The notes: generated by a model from the sequence alone, not told the origin. A stretch of DNA of 64,000 nt from an uncultured Eubacteriales bacterium (GCA_900542445.1 UQNN01000002.1:1-64000), one strand, 5' to 3'; shown: positions 1 through 9,700, counted from the stretch's first letter. Numbers and translations are program-made.

Positions 1-234
1 CACACCATGCGGCATACATTCTGTACCAGAATGGCAAACGCGGGCATGAACCCCAAGGCATTGCAGTACATCATGGGACACGCCAACATTGTAATGACGC
101 TGAACTATTACGCCCACGCTACTTTCCATTCCGCACAGGAGGAAATGGAACGGCTGCAAGCCAAGGCAAAAACCACCGTAGAGGCCAAGCCGGAGCCTGC
201 GGCGGAAAGCGCCGAGGAAACCAAGGCGGCATAA
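1..234 (+). CDS. Tyrosine recombinase (Tn916-type integrase), C-terminal fragment
   Basis: The first 77 codons visible are the catalytic C-terminus of a phage/ICE-type tyrosine recombinase; the 5' part lies outside the window. Visible catalytic residues are the HxxR box at the very start (HTMR), the second histidine in IMGHAN (about codon 27) and the nucleophile tyrosine in the NYYAHA motif (codon 37, nt 109-111). The last 25 residues are a low-complexity Ala/Glu/Lys tail. Such integrases usually sit at one end of the element they mobilise, so this marks an ICE or prophage boundary, with the element extending left of the window. The family call is secure; which element it belongs to is not visible. 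Confidence 0.9.
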   Translation, partial: HTMRHTFCTRMANAGMNPKALQYIMGHANIVMTLNYYAHATFHSAQEEMERLQAKAKTTVEAKPEPAAESAEETKAA

Positions 235-431
235 GTAGTACGCAGAATTTACTACTGCTTTTACTACTTTTGAGAGTGAAAACATGAGGGGTAATAAAAA
301 GATTTGTGAGGTTCTTCCGATATGAAAAGTGCCGGAAAAGCCCGAAGTAACGGGCTATACCGGCATATAAGAACATCTAAAGAGATAATTAGAAATCTAT
401 TAAATGATTCGCAATAAATATAAAAAAGAAT
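235..431. other. AT-rich flank of the integrase (probable element end)
   Basis: About 200 bases without a gene and clearly AT-richer than the surroundings. Just after the integrase stop are clustered TAC-TAC words: AGTAGTA at 235-241 and two direct copies of TTTTACTACT within about 260-272. This resembles the integrase arm-site repeats of Tn916-like elements. At 330-365 lies a two-tier hairpin (TGCCGG/CCGGCA outside, GCCCG/CGGGC inside). The attachment core cannot be located without the other end of the element. Confidence 0.4.
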
Positions 432-516
432 GGACTGCGATAGCAGTCCAAGGAGGGAAATCCAAGAACCTCAGGTTCTTGGTGGGGTTTGGGGCAAAGC
501 CCCAACGTAACCCAAC
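432..516 (+). repeat. Three-hairpin intergenic repeat (family 1), copy 1
   Basis: Module A is GGACTGC/GCAGTCC (432-449). Module B is the stem AAGAACC/GGTTCTT inside CC...GG (462-482). Module C is GGGGCAAAGCCCC (491-503). The copy fills the space between the integrated element and the end of the convergent LysR gene. Fourteen further copies are listed below in the same A-B-C scheme. Confidence 0.85.
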
Positions 517-529
517 GTTTCCCCCAATG

Positions 530-1414
530 TCACCCCAAAATCATCGTTTCCAGCGCTTTTGCGGCAATGCTCAAAGCCTGCCCGCTGCGGCGGGCCATCA
601 GCAGATGGCGGGGAGGAATGGTTTCCGAAAGGGTCAGCCGTCCGATTTCCTGCGCTTGCAGCGCAGGCGCGGCAAACGCTTCCGGCAGAAACGCCATGCC
701 GAGATCCTGCCGCACGAGAGGGAGAATCTGGTCGGACGTGGCAACCTCAATATCCGGAGAAAACGCGACGCCGTTTTCGGCAAACAGGTTGTATGCGAAG
801 GCATAGCTCGCCGTTTCGTGCCCCAGACTGATGAACGGATAGGCCGCCAGATCGGCCAGCGTCAGCTTCTGACCGCATAGACGCATCAGGGACGGGCCGC
901 AGACCGGCACTTCCTCAAATTGCCCCAGCGGCTCGATGTGCAGGCCGCTCGTATCCTCCGTGGGCGAGGTGACGACGGCCACATCCACCAAACCGTTTCT
1001 CAGCGCAGCAAGCGCCTGCGGCGTGGAATGGTTGGAAATGCGCAGACGAATGCCCGGATACGCCCGATGAAACGCGCCCAGCACGGGCAGGAGAAAGCCG
1101 TGCAGCGCCGTTTCGCTCGCGCCGATGGAAACCACGCCGCTTTGCAGACTGCGGTCGCTGGCCAGCTCTTCTTCGCCCGCCTGAATCTGTTCGCAGGCGA
1201 CGGAGACGCGCGCAAACAGCTTTTCGCCCTCCGGCGTGAGCGATACGCCGCGGTTGCTGCGCACAAAGAGCGTGCAGCCCAGCGCAGATTCCAGATTGCG
1301 GATTGTTCGGGTGAGGTTGGGCTGGCTGGCAAGCAGCACACTGGCTGCTTTGGTGAAGCTGCCGAACCGCGCGACGGTATAAAATACGCGGTAAGCGTCA
1401 TAGCTGACGATCAT
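530..1414 (-). CDS. LysR-family transcriptional regulator
   Basis: 294 residues, the normal LysR length. The N-terminus (residues 1-60) is the winged helix-turn-helix, with the typical VARFGSFTKAASVL and SQPNLTRTIRNLE stretches and the LFVRSNRGVSLT wing. The rest is the substrate-binding fold with the EPLGQFEEVPVCGP and LGHETASYAFAY stretches. The ATG at 1414 has an AAGGAG site seven bases upstream. It is transcribed away from the cytidylate-kinase-like/MATE pair across a 130-base spacer containing a dyad, so it probably controls that pair and itself. The effector is unknown. Confidence 0.9.
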   Translation of the reverse strand: MIVSYDAYRVFYTVARFGSFTKAASVLLASQPNLTRTIRNLESALGCTLFVRSNRGVSLTPEGEKLFARVSVACEQIQAGEEELASDRSLQSGVVSIGASETALHGFLLPVLGAFHRAYPGIRLRISNHSTPQALAALRNGLVDVAVVTSPTEDTSGLHIEPLGQFEEVPVCGPSLMRLCGQKLTLADLAAYPFISLGHETASYAFAYNLFAENGVAFSPDIEVATSDQILPLVRQDLGMAFLPEAFAAPALQAQEIGRLTLSETIPPRHLLMARRSGQALSIAAKALETMILG

Positions 1415-1544
1415 GGGGAAACTCCTTCATGCGTTTTGGATATATTCAGAATATCATTTATATATTTTTCATATCGACGTATTTGTAGTATAGTCGGAGC
1501 GTTGAGCGTTGTCAAGCCTTGCGCTTGGACAGGAGGAAATGGAT
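1415..1544. promoter_or_regulatory. Divergent regulatory region with LysR-type dyad
   Basis: Contains the palindrome ATATTCAGAATAT (1442-1454), which fits the T-N11-A operator pattern of LysR proteins, in an AT-rich stretch. A possible -10 for the rightward genes is TATAGT (1489-1494). The operator role is inferred from position only. Confidence 0.5.
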
Positions 1545-2165
1545 ATGAACGATATGATCATTTGCATCGGCAGACAATACGGAAGCGGCGGACGCGAGGT
1601 CGGCGAAAAGCTGGCGAAGCGGCTGGGCGTGACCTGTTACGATAAACTGCTGCTCAAGCAGGCGGCGAAAGAGGGCGGCGTTTCGCTCGGCGAGGTTGAG
1701 CGGCAGGATGAAAAGCCCGTCAGTGCCAGCGCATTCCTTTCCGGCAACGTGTTTGCGGACAGCGCGAGTATCGGCGGCGCGTTTTATTCCCAGAGCCAGC
1801 TTGTCTACGACGCAGAGAAAAAGGCCATTCTGGACGCGGCGGCCAAGGGCGGATGCGTCATCATCGGCCGCTGCGCGTCGTCGATTCTGAGAGATCGGAA
1901 AAACGTGCTGTCTGTGTTTATCTACGCGGATGAGGCGGATCGCGTGGCGCGCATTGCCAGGCGCAACGGGCTTGATGAACGCGAGGCCCGCGCGCGGATG
2001 CGCAAGATGGACCGCATGCGTAAGCGCTATTTCGATTTTTACGCCGATACGCAGTGGGGCGATCCGGAAAGCTATGATGTGATGCTTTCCAGCAGCCATT
2101 ACGGCGTGGACGGATGCGTGGATCTGCTTTGCGAAAGCTTACAGAAGGGGAACAGCCATGAATAA
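1545..2165 (+). CDS. Cytidylate kinase-like family protein
   Basis: 206 residues from the ATG at 1545, which has AGGAGG (1531-1536) eight bases upstream; an in-frame ATG at 1539 is too close to that site. The start MIICIGRQYGSGGREVGEKL carries a P-loop-like GRQYGSGGRE in place of the canonical GxxGxGKS. This is typical of the AAA/cytidylate-kinase-like family often annotated beside transporters in Clostridia, not of true Cmk; the real cmk is at 14724. The middle segment GGCVIIGRCASSILRD and the Arg-rich lid ARIARRNGLDEREAR also fit. It overlaps the MATE gene by 8 bases, so the two are translationally coupled. The substrate is unknown. Confidence 0.8.
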   Translation: MNDMIICIGRQYGSGGREVGEKLAKRLGVTCYDKLLLKQAAKEGGVSLGEVERQDEKPVSASAFLSGNVFADSASIGGAFYSQSQLVYDAEKKAILDAAAKGGCVIIGRCASSILRDRKNVLSVFIYADEADRVARIARRNGLDEREARARMRKMDRMRKRYFDFYADTQWGDPESYDVMLSSSHYGVDGCVDLLCESLQKGNSHE

Positions 2166-3489
2166 GGATTTGACGGTCGGCGATCCGGCGAAGGTACTTT
2201 GGAAATTCTGCCTGCCGCTTTTCGGCAGCATCATCTTTCAGCAGCTTTACAACATCGCGGACAGCTTTGTCGCGGGCAAATTCATCGGCGAAAACGCGCT
2301 GGCTGCCGTCGGCAACAGCTATGAAATCACGCTGATCTTCATCGCGTTTGCGTTCGGCTGCAACATCGGCTGCTCGGTCATCGTCTCTCAGCTCTTCGGC
2401 GCGAAAAAGCTGGGCGAAATGAAGACGGCGGTCTATACGACGTTTATCGCCAGCGCGGTGCTGTGCGCGCTGCTGATGCTGGCGGGCACGCTGGGCTGCA
2501 ACGGCATGCTGCGTCTGATCAATACGCCGGAAAACGTGTTTGCGGATTCCAAATTGTATCTGGATATCTACATCATGGGTCTGCCGTTCGTGTTCTTCTA
2601 CAACGTGGCGACGGGCATTTTCTCCGCGCTGGGCGATTCCAAAACGCCGTTCATCTTTCTGGCCGCGTCCTCGACGAGCAACATCTTCATGGATATCCTG
2701 TTCGTCACCGCGTTCAAGATGGGTGTGGCCGGCGTGGCGTGGGCAACGTTCCTGTGTCAGGGCGTGAGCTGCGTGCTCGCGATGCTGTTTGTGCTGCGCC
2801 GCCTGAAGAGCGTGGAGACCGAGGAAAAGAGCGCGATTTTCTCCTTTCCGCTGTTTTGCCGCATTGCGGCAATCGCCGTGCCGAGCATTTTGCAGCAGAG
2901 CTTCATCTCCGTGGGCAACATCGTCATTCAGGGCGTGATCAATTCGTTCGGTTCGAGCGTGATGGCGGGCTACTCCGCCTCCGTCAAGCTCAATAACCTC
3001 GTGATTACCTCGCTGACGACGCTGGGCAACGGCATTTCCAACTTCACGGCGCAGAACATCGGCGCAAGCAAGATGGATCGCGTGCGCGACGGCTTCCGCG
3101 CGGGTCTGAAGCTGGTGTGGATGCTCTGCCTGCCGATTGTCGCGCTGTATCTGCTGGGCGGACGCATGCTGGTGAATATCTTCATGAACGAGCCGAGCGA
3201 AGCCGCGATGGCCTCCGGCGTGCAGTTCCTGCGGATTGTGTCGCCGTTCTACTTCTTGGTTTCCTGCAAGCTGGTTTCCGACGGCGTGCTGCGCGGTGCG
3301 GGGCTGATGAAAGAATTCATGGTTGCGACGTTCACGGATTTGATTCTGCGCGTCGGGCTGGCCATCGGCCTTTCCAAGGTGCTGGGCGTGACGGGCGTGT
3401 GGTGCGCATGGCCGATCGGCTGGACGATCGCGATGGTGCTGTCCGTGCTCTTCTATCGCCGCGGGCCGTGGGAGAAGCAGAAGGCTTAA
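2158..3489 (+). CDS. MATE family efflux transporter
   Basis: 443 residues, the usual MATE size, with about twelve hydrophobic segments and no signal peptide. The N-terminus (VGDPAKVLWKFCLPLFGSII, then QLYNIADSFVAGKFIG) and the mid-protein SFISVGNIVIQGVINSFGS match the bacterial MATE/DinF-NorM type. These inner-membrane Na+/H+-coupled exporters extrude drugs or metabolites. The start overlaps the preceding kinase-like gene (ATG at 2158 inside its last codons), so the two form one operon, probably under the divergent LysR. A strong terminator follows at 3498. The exported compound cannot be inferred. Confidence 0.92.
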   Translation: MNKDLTVGDPAKVLWKFCLPLFGSIIFQQLYNIADSFVAGKFIGENALAAVGNSYEITLIFIAFAFGCNIGCSVIVSQLFGAKKLGEMKTAVYTTFIASAVLCALLMLAGTLGCNGMLRLINTPENVFADSKLYLDIYIMGLPFVFFYNVATGIFSALGDSKTPFIFLAASSTSNIFMDILFVTAFKMGVAGVAWATFLCQGVSCVLAMLFVLRRLKSVETEEKSAIFSFPLFCRIAAIAVPSILQQSFISVGNIVIQGVINSFGSSVMAGYSASVKLNNLVITSLTTLGNGISNFTAQNIGASKMDRVRDGFRAGLKLVWMLCLPIVALYLLGGRMLVNIFMNEPSEAAMASGVQFLRIVSPFYFLVSCKLVSDGVLRGAGLMKEFMVATFTDLILRVGLAIGLSKVLGVTGVWCAWPIGWTIAMVLSVLFYRRGPWEKQKA

Positions 3490-3497
3490 CTTTTTGA

Positions 3498-3526
3498 AGC
3501 GCTTTCCTTCGGGAAGGCGTTTTTTT
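3498..3526 (+). terminator. Rho-independent terminator after the MATE gene
   Basis: Stem CGCTTTCC / GGAAGGCG with a TTCG tetraloop, followed by seven T. Confidence 0.85.
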
Positions 3527-3530
3527 GACT

Positions 3531-3577
3531 CCTTCCGTCACGACTTCGTCGTGTCACCTCCCTCCAAGAGGGAGGCG
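3531..3577. repeat. CTCCCTC-type repeat (family 2), copy 1
   Basis: CCTTCCGTCACGACTTCGTC continuing to GTGTCACCTCCCTCCAAGAG: an inner dyad GTCACGAC/GTCGTG and an outer CTCCCTC/GAGGGAG hairpin. A related copy is at 24923. Confidence 0.6.
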
Positions 3578-3621
3578 TTTGATATGCGTTTCCGCAAAAA
3601 AACAAACCGCATTTTTAACGA

Positions 3622-3650
3622 GTGAAATTGTGCGCTTTCTGTGGTATAAT
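3622..3650 (+). promoter_or_regulatory. Extended -10 promoter for rubrerythrin
   Basis: TGGTATAAT (3642-3650) is a perfect -10 with a TG extension. The -35 position (GTGAAA, 3622-3627, 17-base spacer) is poor, as is common for extended -10 promoters. Confidence 0.7.
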
Positions 3651-3709
3651 AGAATCAACTTGGCGCGTCAAGCCGAAAGAGAACGTCAAAAAACAGGGAG
3701 GAAACGAAT

Positions 3710-4243
3710 ATGGAACTCAAAGGCAGCAAGACCGAAAAGAACCTGATGACCGCGTTTGCGGGCGAGTCTCAGGCGCGCAACAAGTACACCTATTTTGCGT
3801 CCGTAGCGAAGAAGGAAGGATACGAGCAGATCGCCGCGATCTTCCTCAAGACGGCCGACAACGAGAAGGAGCACGCGAAGATGTGGTTCAAGGCGCTGGG
3901 CGAATTGGGCGACACGGCGCAGAACCTCGCGGCGGCGGCCGAGGGCGAGAATTACGAATGGACGGACATGTACGCGCAGTTTGCCCGCGAGGCGGAGGAA
4001 GAGGGCTTCAAGGCGCTGGCGGCGAAATTCCGCATGGTCGGCGAGATCGAGAAGCACCACGAAGAGCGCTACCGCGCGCTGCTCAAGAATCTGGAAATGC
4101 AGCAAGTCTTTGAGAAGGGCGAAATGACGATGTGGGAGTGCCGCAACTGCGGCCATCTGGTGATGGGCAAGAAAGCGCCGGAGGTCTGCCCGGTCTGCGC
4201 GCATCCGCAGAGCTATTTTGAGGTTCGCGCGGAGAATTACTGA
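3710..4243 (+). CDS. rbr: Rubrerythrin
   Basis: 177 residues. The N-terminal ferritin-like di-iron domain has E19 (AGES), E52 and H55 (NEKEH) and the second helix pair with EREAEEEGF-like and EIEKHHEER stretches. The C-terminal rubredoxin domain has C144, C147, C160 and C163 (CRNCGH and CPVCAHPQ). Rubrerythrin reduces hydrogen peroxide in the cytoplasm of anaerobes using electrons passed through the rubredoxin iron. The ribosome site GGGAGG lies just upstream of the ATG. The gene is monocistronic, with its own promoter and a family-1 repeat after it. Its presence supports an anaerobic host. Confidence 0.97.
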   Translation: MELKGSKTEKNLMTAFAGESQARNKYTYFASVAKKEGYEQIAAIFLKTADNEKEHAKMWFKALGELGDTAQNLAAAAEGENYEWTDMYAQFAREAEEEGFKALAAKFRMVGEIEKHHEERYRALLKNLEMQQVFEKGEMTMWECRNCGHLVMGKKAPEVCPVCAHPQSYFEVRAENY

Positions 4244-4245
4244 TA

Positions 4246-4332
4246 GGATGGGGACGTTTGGGACTCCGTTCCAAACCCTGCCAGAAACCTGAGGTTTCTG
4301 GACTTCCCATATCCTCTATTGCTTCGCAATAG
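4246..4332 (-). repeat. Family 1 repeat, copy 2
   Basis: Reverse orientation. Module C is TTTGGGACTCCGTTCCAAA (4257-4275), module B has arms AGAAACC/GGTTTCT (4281-4301), module A is ATTGCTTCGCAAT (4318-4330). Confidence 0.85.
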
Positions 4333-4424
4333 CAATGCGAAATCTGAAACAGACGAAGGGGCGGCCGTTGGCCGTCCGTTCTTTCAATCTGCGACAGGGC
4401 GGTAGGCACACAGGAGGAACGACC

Positions 4425-5588
4425 ATGGAATACAGCACTTTGGATAAGCTGGGCGTGCGCGTCTCGCGTCTGGGTTTTGGCTGCATGCGTTTTCCGCTGA
4501 CGGCGGAGGGCAAAATCGATGAGCCGCGCGCGGCGGCAATGCTGGATACGGCGTACAAGGCGGGCGTGACGTATTACGACACGGCGTATTTTTACCATCA
4601 GCACACCGGCGAAGCGTTTTTGGGGCGCGCGATGAAGCGCTATCCGCGCGACACGTTTTATCTGGCGACGAAGATGCCGATGAGCATCGTCGAGTCGCTG
4701 GACCACGCGAAAGAGATCTTCGAGGGTCAGCTGGCCGCGCTGCAAACGGATTACGTGGATTTTTACCTGCTTCACGCCGTCAACGGCGAGCGCTGGAAGC
4801 AGGCGCAGGAGATGGGCATTGTCGATTTCCTGCTGGAGATGCAGAAAGCGGGGCGCATCCGCCACTTCGGTTTCTCGTTCCACGGTTCGTATGAAGAGTT
4901 TGAAACGATTCTGACCGCGCGCGACTGGGATTTCTGCCAGATTCAGTTTAACTATATGGATCAGGAGATTCAGGCGGGCATGCGCGGCTATGCGCTGGCG
5001 GAGAAGCTCGGCGTGCCGATCATCGTGATGGAGCCCGTGAAGGGCGGCAGTCTGGCGACGATCAGCGACGACATCACCGCCAAGTTTAAAGCCGCGCACC
5101 CGGATTGGTCGGTCGCCTCGTGGGCCATGCGCTGGGTGGCCAGCCTGAACAACTGCAAGATCATCCTCTCCGGCATGACGGAAGAGGATCAGGTTGCGGA
5201 TAACCTCGCCACGTTCAGCCATCTTGAGCCGCTGGGCGAAAGGGAGCTGGCCGTGATCGAGGATGTGCGCGCGGCGCTCAAGCAGCGGGTTTTTGTCGGC
5301 TGCACGGGCTGCAAATACTGCATGCCCTGCCCGTTTGGCGTGGATATCCCGCGCAATTTCAAGCTGATGAACGACTATGAAATGTACAGCAACGAGCGCG
5401 CGCTCAAATCCGGCTGGAATTTCATCGACGAAGGCGCGCGGGCGACGGCCTGTAAAAAATGCGGCAAGTGCGAACGCGCCTGCCCGCAGAGGCTGCCCAT
5501 TCGGCAGAAGCTGGCGGAAATTGCGGAGAGAATGAATGAAAGCGGGCTGAACCCGCCGGTTTTTCCGCCGCAGTCCGTAAAGCCTTAA
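4425..5588 (+). CDS. Aldo/keto reductase with C-terminal 4Fe-4S ferredoxin domain
   Basis: 387 residues from the ATG at 4425, preceded by AGGAGG (4412-4417). The TIM-barrel AKR part has the GFGCMRFPLT start, the catalytic D52/Y55 pair (YYDTAYFY), K83 (ATK) and the LLHAVN histidine. The C-terminal domain has two cysteine clusters, at about residues 293-302 (CTGCKYCMPC) and 343-353 (CKKCGKCERAC), as in bacterial 4Fe-4S dicluster proteins. Family members are cytoplasmic redox enzymes of unknown substrate, common in anaerobic gut Clostridia. The last eight residues (FPPQSVKP) are encoded by a family-3 repeat, so the natural C-terminus may have been replaced. Confidence 0.92.
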   Translation: MEYSTLDKLGVRVSRLGFGCMRFPLTAEGKIDEPRAAAMLDTAYKAGVTYYDTAYFYHQHTGEAFLGRAMKRYPRDTFYLATKMPMSIVESLDHAKEIFEGQLAALQTDYVDFYLLHAVNGERWKQAQEMGIVDFLLEMQKAGRIRHFGFSFHGSYEEFETILTARDWDFCQIQFNYMDQEIQAGMRGYALAEKLGVPIIVMEPVKGGSLATISDDITAKFKAAHPDWSVASWAMRWVASLNNCKIILSGMTEEDQVADNLATFSHLEPLGERELAVIEDVRAALKQRVFVGCTGCKYCMPCPFGVDIPRNFKLMNDYEMYSNERALKSGWNFIDEGARATACKKCGKCERACPQRLPIRQKLAEIAERMNESGLNPPVFPPQSVKP

Positions 5589-5633
5589 AGCTTTATACAC
5601 GCGGGCAGACTTTACGCAATTTCTTCATGCGTA
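5563..5633. repeat. Family 3 repeat (CCGCCGCAGTC...AAAGC), copy 1
   Basis: CCGCCGCAGTCCGTAAAGCC, then a TTAAAGC core, ACACGCGGGCAGAC and a TTTCTTCATGCG end. It overlaps the end of the aldo/keto reductase gene. Matching copies lie at 11560 and, inverted, at 18452. Confidence 0.65.
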
Positions 5634-5640
5634 AAAAAAT

Positions 5641-5716
5641 GGACTGCGTCAGCAGTCCGAAACGGGAAATCCGGGAACCTCAGGTTTCTGGCGGGGTTTG
5701 GGGCGGAACGCCAACG
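5641..5716 (+). repeat. Family 1 repeat, copy 3
   Basis: Module A GGACTGC/GCAGTCC (5641-5658), module B (5671-5691) with one arm mutated (GGGAACC against GGTTTCT), module C GGGGCGGAACGCC. It encodes the C-terminus of the minus-strand gene that starts at 6528. Confidence 0.8.
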
Positions 5717-6528
5717 TTTCCGACGCCCTCCACGTTCCCCGTCTTCAAATAGTTTTCAATGCAATCGCATAGATCGGCGAGCAGCTCAGGCATGTCCAGC
5801 GGCTCGTCTTTCTTTTGGCCGCCGGGCGTGCCGGAGGTGATCCATTCGGGAATAGCGTTCGAGCTGAGATGCAGATAGCGTCTGTTTTTGCTCGCATAGA
5901 GATAGATATATTCGCCGCCGACGTTCGGCCCCCAGATGGCCGCGTCGCTGGAAATGGTTTTGATTTTCCCCATGTAAGGCTTGCCCAGCGGGGTATCCAC
6001 ATCCGCAAAGGCGTTGCAGATGGATTCCACCGTCACCCCTTCGGGACAGGCCAGCATTTTGATATCCGGGCTGTTGCGGTTGACGCTCTGCGGCGAGGCG
6101 GAGACGCACAGCGCCAGCCCGCCGATGAGCAGCATCGTGCCCAGCACGATGGAATCCCGAACGATCAGCATCAGCCCCAGCGCGGCCAAAGCGACGCCGC
6201 CGACGCGGAAAAGGAAGAACCGCACTTTGCCACGGTCATCCAGCGAGGTGATCTCTGCCAGCTCGTCCTGAACCCACCAGACGGCACGCTCCGCCCACGT
6301 CGGCGCGTCCTCCGGCACAGCGCCGCTCTTGAAGAAACGGACGATATCCCGAATGCAGGCGTAGATCCACCAGACAAAGGCGATAAACGCCAGCGGCAGG
6401 GCGAACCAGATGCAGATGGTGGCAATCAGGCCGCTGTTGGTGCGGTCCGTGATATGCAGCGTAATCAGGAAAAACAGCGCGGCGTAGAGCACGAAGCGAA
6501 ACCGCTTGAGACAGACTTTGGCGAGCAT
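5680..6528 (-). CDS. Membrane protein of unknown function
   Basis: 282 residues from the ATG at 6528, which has a GGGAGG site eight bases upstream. Four hydrophobic segments are visible: about residues 12-28, 34-57 and a pair around 105-145. After them comes a soluble C-terminal half containing IKMLACPEGVTVESICNAFA and NVGGEYIYLYASKNRRYLHL. No known family was recognised. The last residues (VPPQTPPET) and the TGA stop come from a family-1 repeat, so the original end of the protein appears to have been overwritten. It is divergent from the LPXTG surface protein gene. Confidence 0.75.
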   Translation of the reverse strand: MLAKVCLKRFRFVLYAALFFLITLHITDRTNSGLIATICIWFALPLAFIAFVWWIYACIRDIVRFFKSGAVPEDAPTWAERAVWWVQDELAEITSLDDRGKVRFFLFRVGGVALAALGLMLIVRDSIVLGTMLLIGGLALCVSASPQSVNRNSPDIKMLACPEGVTVESICNAFADVDTPLGKPYMGKIKTISSDAAIWGPNVGGEYIYLYASKNRRYLHLSSNAIPEWITSGTPGGQKKDEPLDMPELLADLCDCIENYLKTGNVEGVGNVGVPPQTPPET

Positions 6529-6631
6529 AAAACGCCTCCCTGAAGGATGATGGATAGGTTTCACATTCGACGACGGGCGGCGGTTTCCTCTCAATTCTGC
6601 ACGAAAAGCATTTTTTTTACACGAATGAATA

Positions 6632-6660
6632 GGACACCCTCCGCCCAGATATGATATAAT
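6632..6660 (+). promoter_or_regulatory. Promoter of the surface protein gene
   Basis: Extended -10 TGATATAAT (6652-6660). The -35 is weak (GGACAC, 17-base spacer). Confidence 0.6.
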
Positions 6661-6708
6661 AGAATAGAAACATATTCGTAAGAACGGATGACGAAGGGGA
6701 ACGGACGT

Positions 6709-9700
6709 ATGAAAAAAATCGTGACGCTTGTTTTCGTCCTGCTGACGCTGCTGACGGCGGCCGCCTCGGCGGAAAGCTATACGCAGGCGGATTTTGAATG
6801 GGCCGAGGCGGTTCAGGATCAATCCACGCTGACGCTCAAAGAACAGGCGAAGTATCTGGATATCGTGAAGCAGCGCCAAAGAGGCATTGCCTTGCTGGCG
6901 ATGGGCGGGGCGGATACGCCTTTCCAGATTGCCAGCGCCGCGCAGCTGGCCGAGCTGGCGCAGTATGTCAACGCGGGGGACGCGACGTTCGTCTCGGCGC
7001 ATTATGTGCTGACAGACGACGTGAACCTGTCCGCATACGGCAACTGGACGCCGATCGGCACGATCAATCAGCCCTTTGCGGGCGTTTTTGACGGGCAGAA
7101 CCACGTCGTCACGGGGCTGAAAATCGACAGAAGCCAGGGCGTATATCAGGGCCTTTTCGGCTGCGTGAACAGCCAGGACGCAAACCGCAAGGCGCAGGTT
7201 AAAAACGTCATTGTCAAGGACGCGCAGATCCGGACGAAAAGCATGTCGGGCGCGGTGGTCGGTTTTTACGGCGGCTGGGCTTCGCAGATGGAGCCGCTGG
7301 AAAACTGCGCGATGGTCGGCGGCAGCATCGAGGGCTGCGTGGATAGGGCGGGGTATGATCAGGCCGCTTCCATCGGCGGCGTGGTCGGCCTCAGCGATGC
7401 GGACGTGCGTTTTTGTTATTCCACGGGTACGGTGATCGTGCCCCGGTCGGCATGCGAGATCGGCGGCGTGGCCGGATGGGTTGACGGCAATGTTCAAAGC
7501 TGCTATGCGGCGGGAAGCATGGACATCTTCCCGGATTCGAGATACCAGATTTTCGAAATCGGCGGTCTGGTGGGCGGCGTGGATGACGACGTCAGCGATT
7601 GCTATTCGACGGTGGACGTCGTGGGTCTCGGCGATAACACGATAAAATTCGGCGGTGTTGCCGGCACGGTGGGCGGCAGCGTCACGCGCTGCTTTGCCAC
7701 GGGCAATGTTCAGGCATGGAGGACGGTGGGCGGCGTGGCCGGTATGGTCGGCACGAGGGGCGGCAGCCTCACGGACTGCGTGGCGCTGAACGGCGCTGTG
7801 AGCGGCACGGAGAGCAGCTATAAGGGCATCAGCCGCGTCGGCAACGTGCTCAAGAGCGAGGGCGGCAGCGAAAGCGGCAACTACGCGTGGAGCGGCATGA
7901 AGGTGAACGGAAACACCGTGGCCGACGACGACGTGGAAGGCTCAAACGGCGCGGATCTGACCTATGACGACCCAAACGGCCTGAGCAGGCAGTTTGAAAC
8001 GATTTTTGGCGGAAACAGCGCGTGGACATACGCTGAAAACGGCCTGCCGACGCTCAAAAATGTCGGCGGCACGCAGTCAGGCGATTTGCCCGTGTGGATG
8101 ACCAGCCAGAACAAGGTTTATATCTATACCGCGGCGGATTTGGCTCAGCTGGCAACGGACGTCAACGGCGGCAACAACATGAGCGGCAAAACGGTGCTGC
8201 TGATGAACGATATCGATCTGTCGGGCTATCCCAACTGGACGCCGATTGGCCGGTTTGATCCGCCTGACGACATGCTGCCGTTTTCGGGTGTGTTTGACGG
8301 ACAGGGCTACTCGATTACCGGCCTGAAAATTTCCGGAAATGAAGACGCGAGAGGGCTGTTTGGCTATACATACTCCGGAGCTATTCGGAATGTCGTGATT
8401 CGCAATCCGGAGATCGAGGGGAAGGATCAGGTCGGCGCACTTGTCGGCTATCAGGCTTATTCAAACCAAGGCATCAAGAACTGCGCGGTGATTGGCGGAA
8501 AGATACAGGGACGCAGCCACGTTGGCGGTCTGGTCGGCTATATGGAAGAAAGCCCGATCCAAAACTGCTATTCGACGTGTGAAGTTGTCGCAATGGATTT
8601 TTATGCAGGCGGAATTGTCGGAGACCACCGTGTTGTGGCGAGTATCCGGAACTGCTATGCGACAGGAAATATCAGCGGAACGTATAGCGGAGGTATCGTC
8701 GGCGTGGCGCAGGACGTAGAGCGATGCGTGGCGCTGGGGCAGACCGTGACAGGCAAAAGCAGCAATCGAGTGACTGATTCGGTTAGAATATCGGATGTTT
8801 ACGCGTGGGGCGGCATGAAGGTGAACGGAAACACCGTGACCTACGGCGCGGCGAACAATGAAAACGGCGCAGACCTGGTCTACAACGGCGGCGCGCTTTC
8901 CAAGCAGTTCTCCGAGATTTTTGCGAATGACGACGCGTGGACGTACACCGAAAACGGCCTGCCGATTTTGAAGGTCGTCAAGGGCGAACAGAGCAGCGAA
9001 TTGCCGAGCTGGATGCTCAGCGACGCTTCCACGATTTACATCACTACGGCCCAGCAGCTCAAACAGCTCGCCGACGAGGTGAACGCGGGCGACAGCAAGA
9101 GCGGCAAAACGGTGCTGCTGATGAACGATATCGATCTGTCGGTATACCCCAACTGGTCGCCCATCGGCACACTCAATATGAACTGGTCTGATGTTAGTCG
9201 TCCGTTTTCGGGCGTATTCGACGGACAGAATCACACCATCAGCAATTTGACCTGTACGTCGGCTACGAACGGCTATGCGGGATTGTTTGGCAACTTTGAC
9301 GGCACGGTTCAAAATCTGATCCTTCGCGACGCACAGATTACGTCAGAGTCGAACGCCGGCGCGGTTGTTTCTAATAACTACGGAGGTCGAGTGCTCAACT
9401 GCGCCATGATCGGCGGAAGCGTGAAGGGAAAAAGCATTGCGGGCGGCGTTGTCTCCTATAACAGGGGAACCGTTGAAAACTGTTATGCGACGGGCGATGT
9501 TACGTCTTTGAGCGGCAGCTGGATTTGTTATGTGGGCGGCGTTGTCGGCTATAATTATATGAACGGAACGGTTCAAAGCTGTTACGCAGCAGGCAGGGTT
9601 GAGTCTGAAAAACATGCGGGCGGCGCTGTCGGAGGGAATTATGGAACGGTTCAAAACTGCGTGGCGCTGGGGCAGAGCGTATCGGCCCAAGGGGATGCGC

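Noticed and set aside
432..516. Family-1 repeats as CRISPR repeats or phage remnants
   Set aside because: Copies are dispersed singly or as inverted pairs with no regular spacers and no cas genes.
5680..7497. Extension of the minus-strand membrane protein to a 605-residue product
   Set aside because: The extra part lies antisense to the surface protein gene and across its promoter; the GGGAGG site and hydrophobic start at 6528 fit better.
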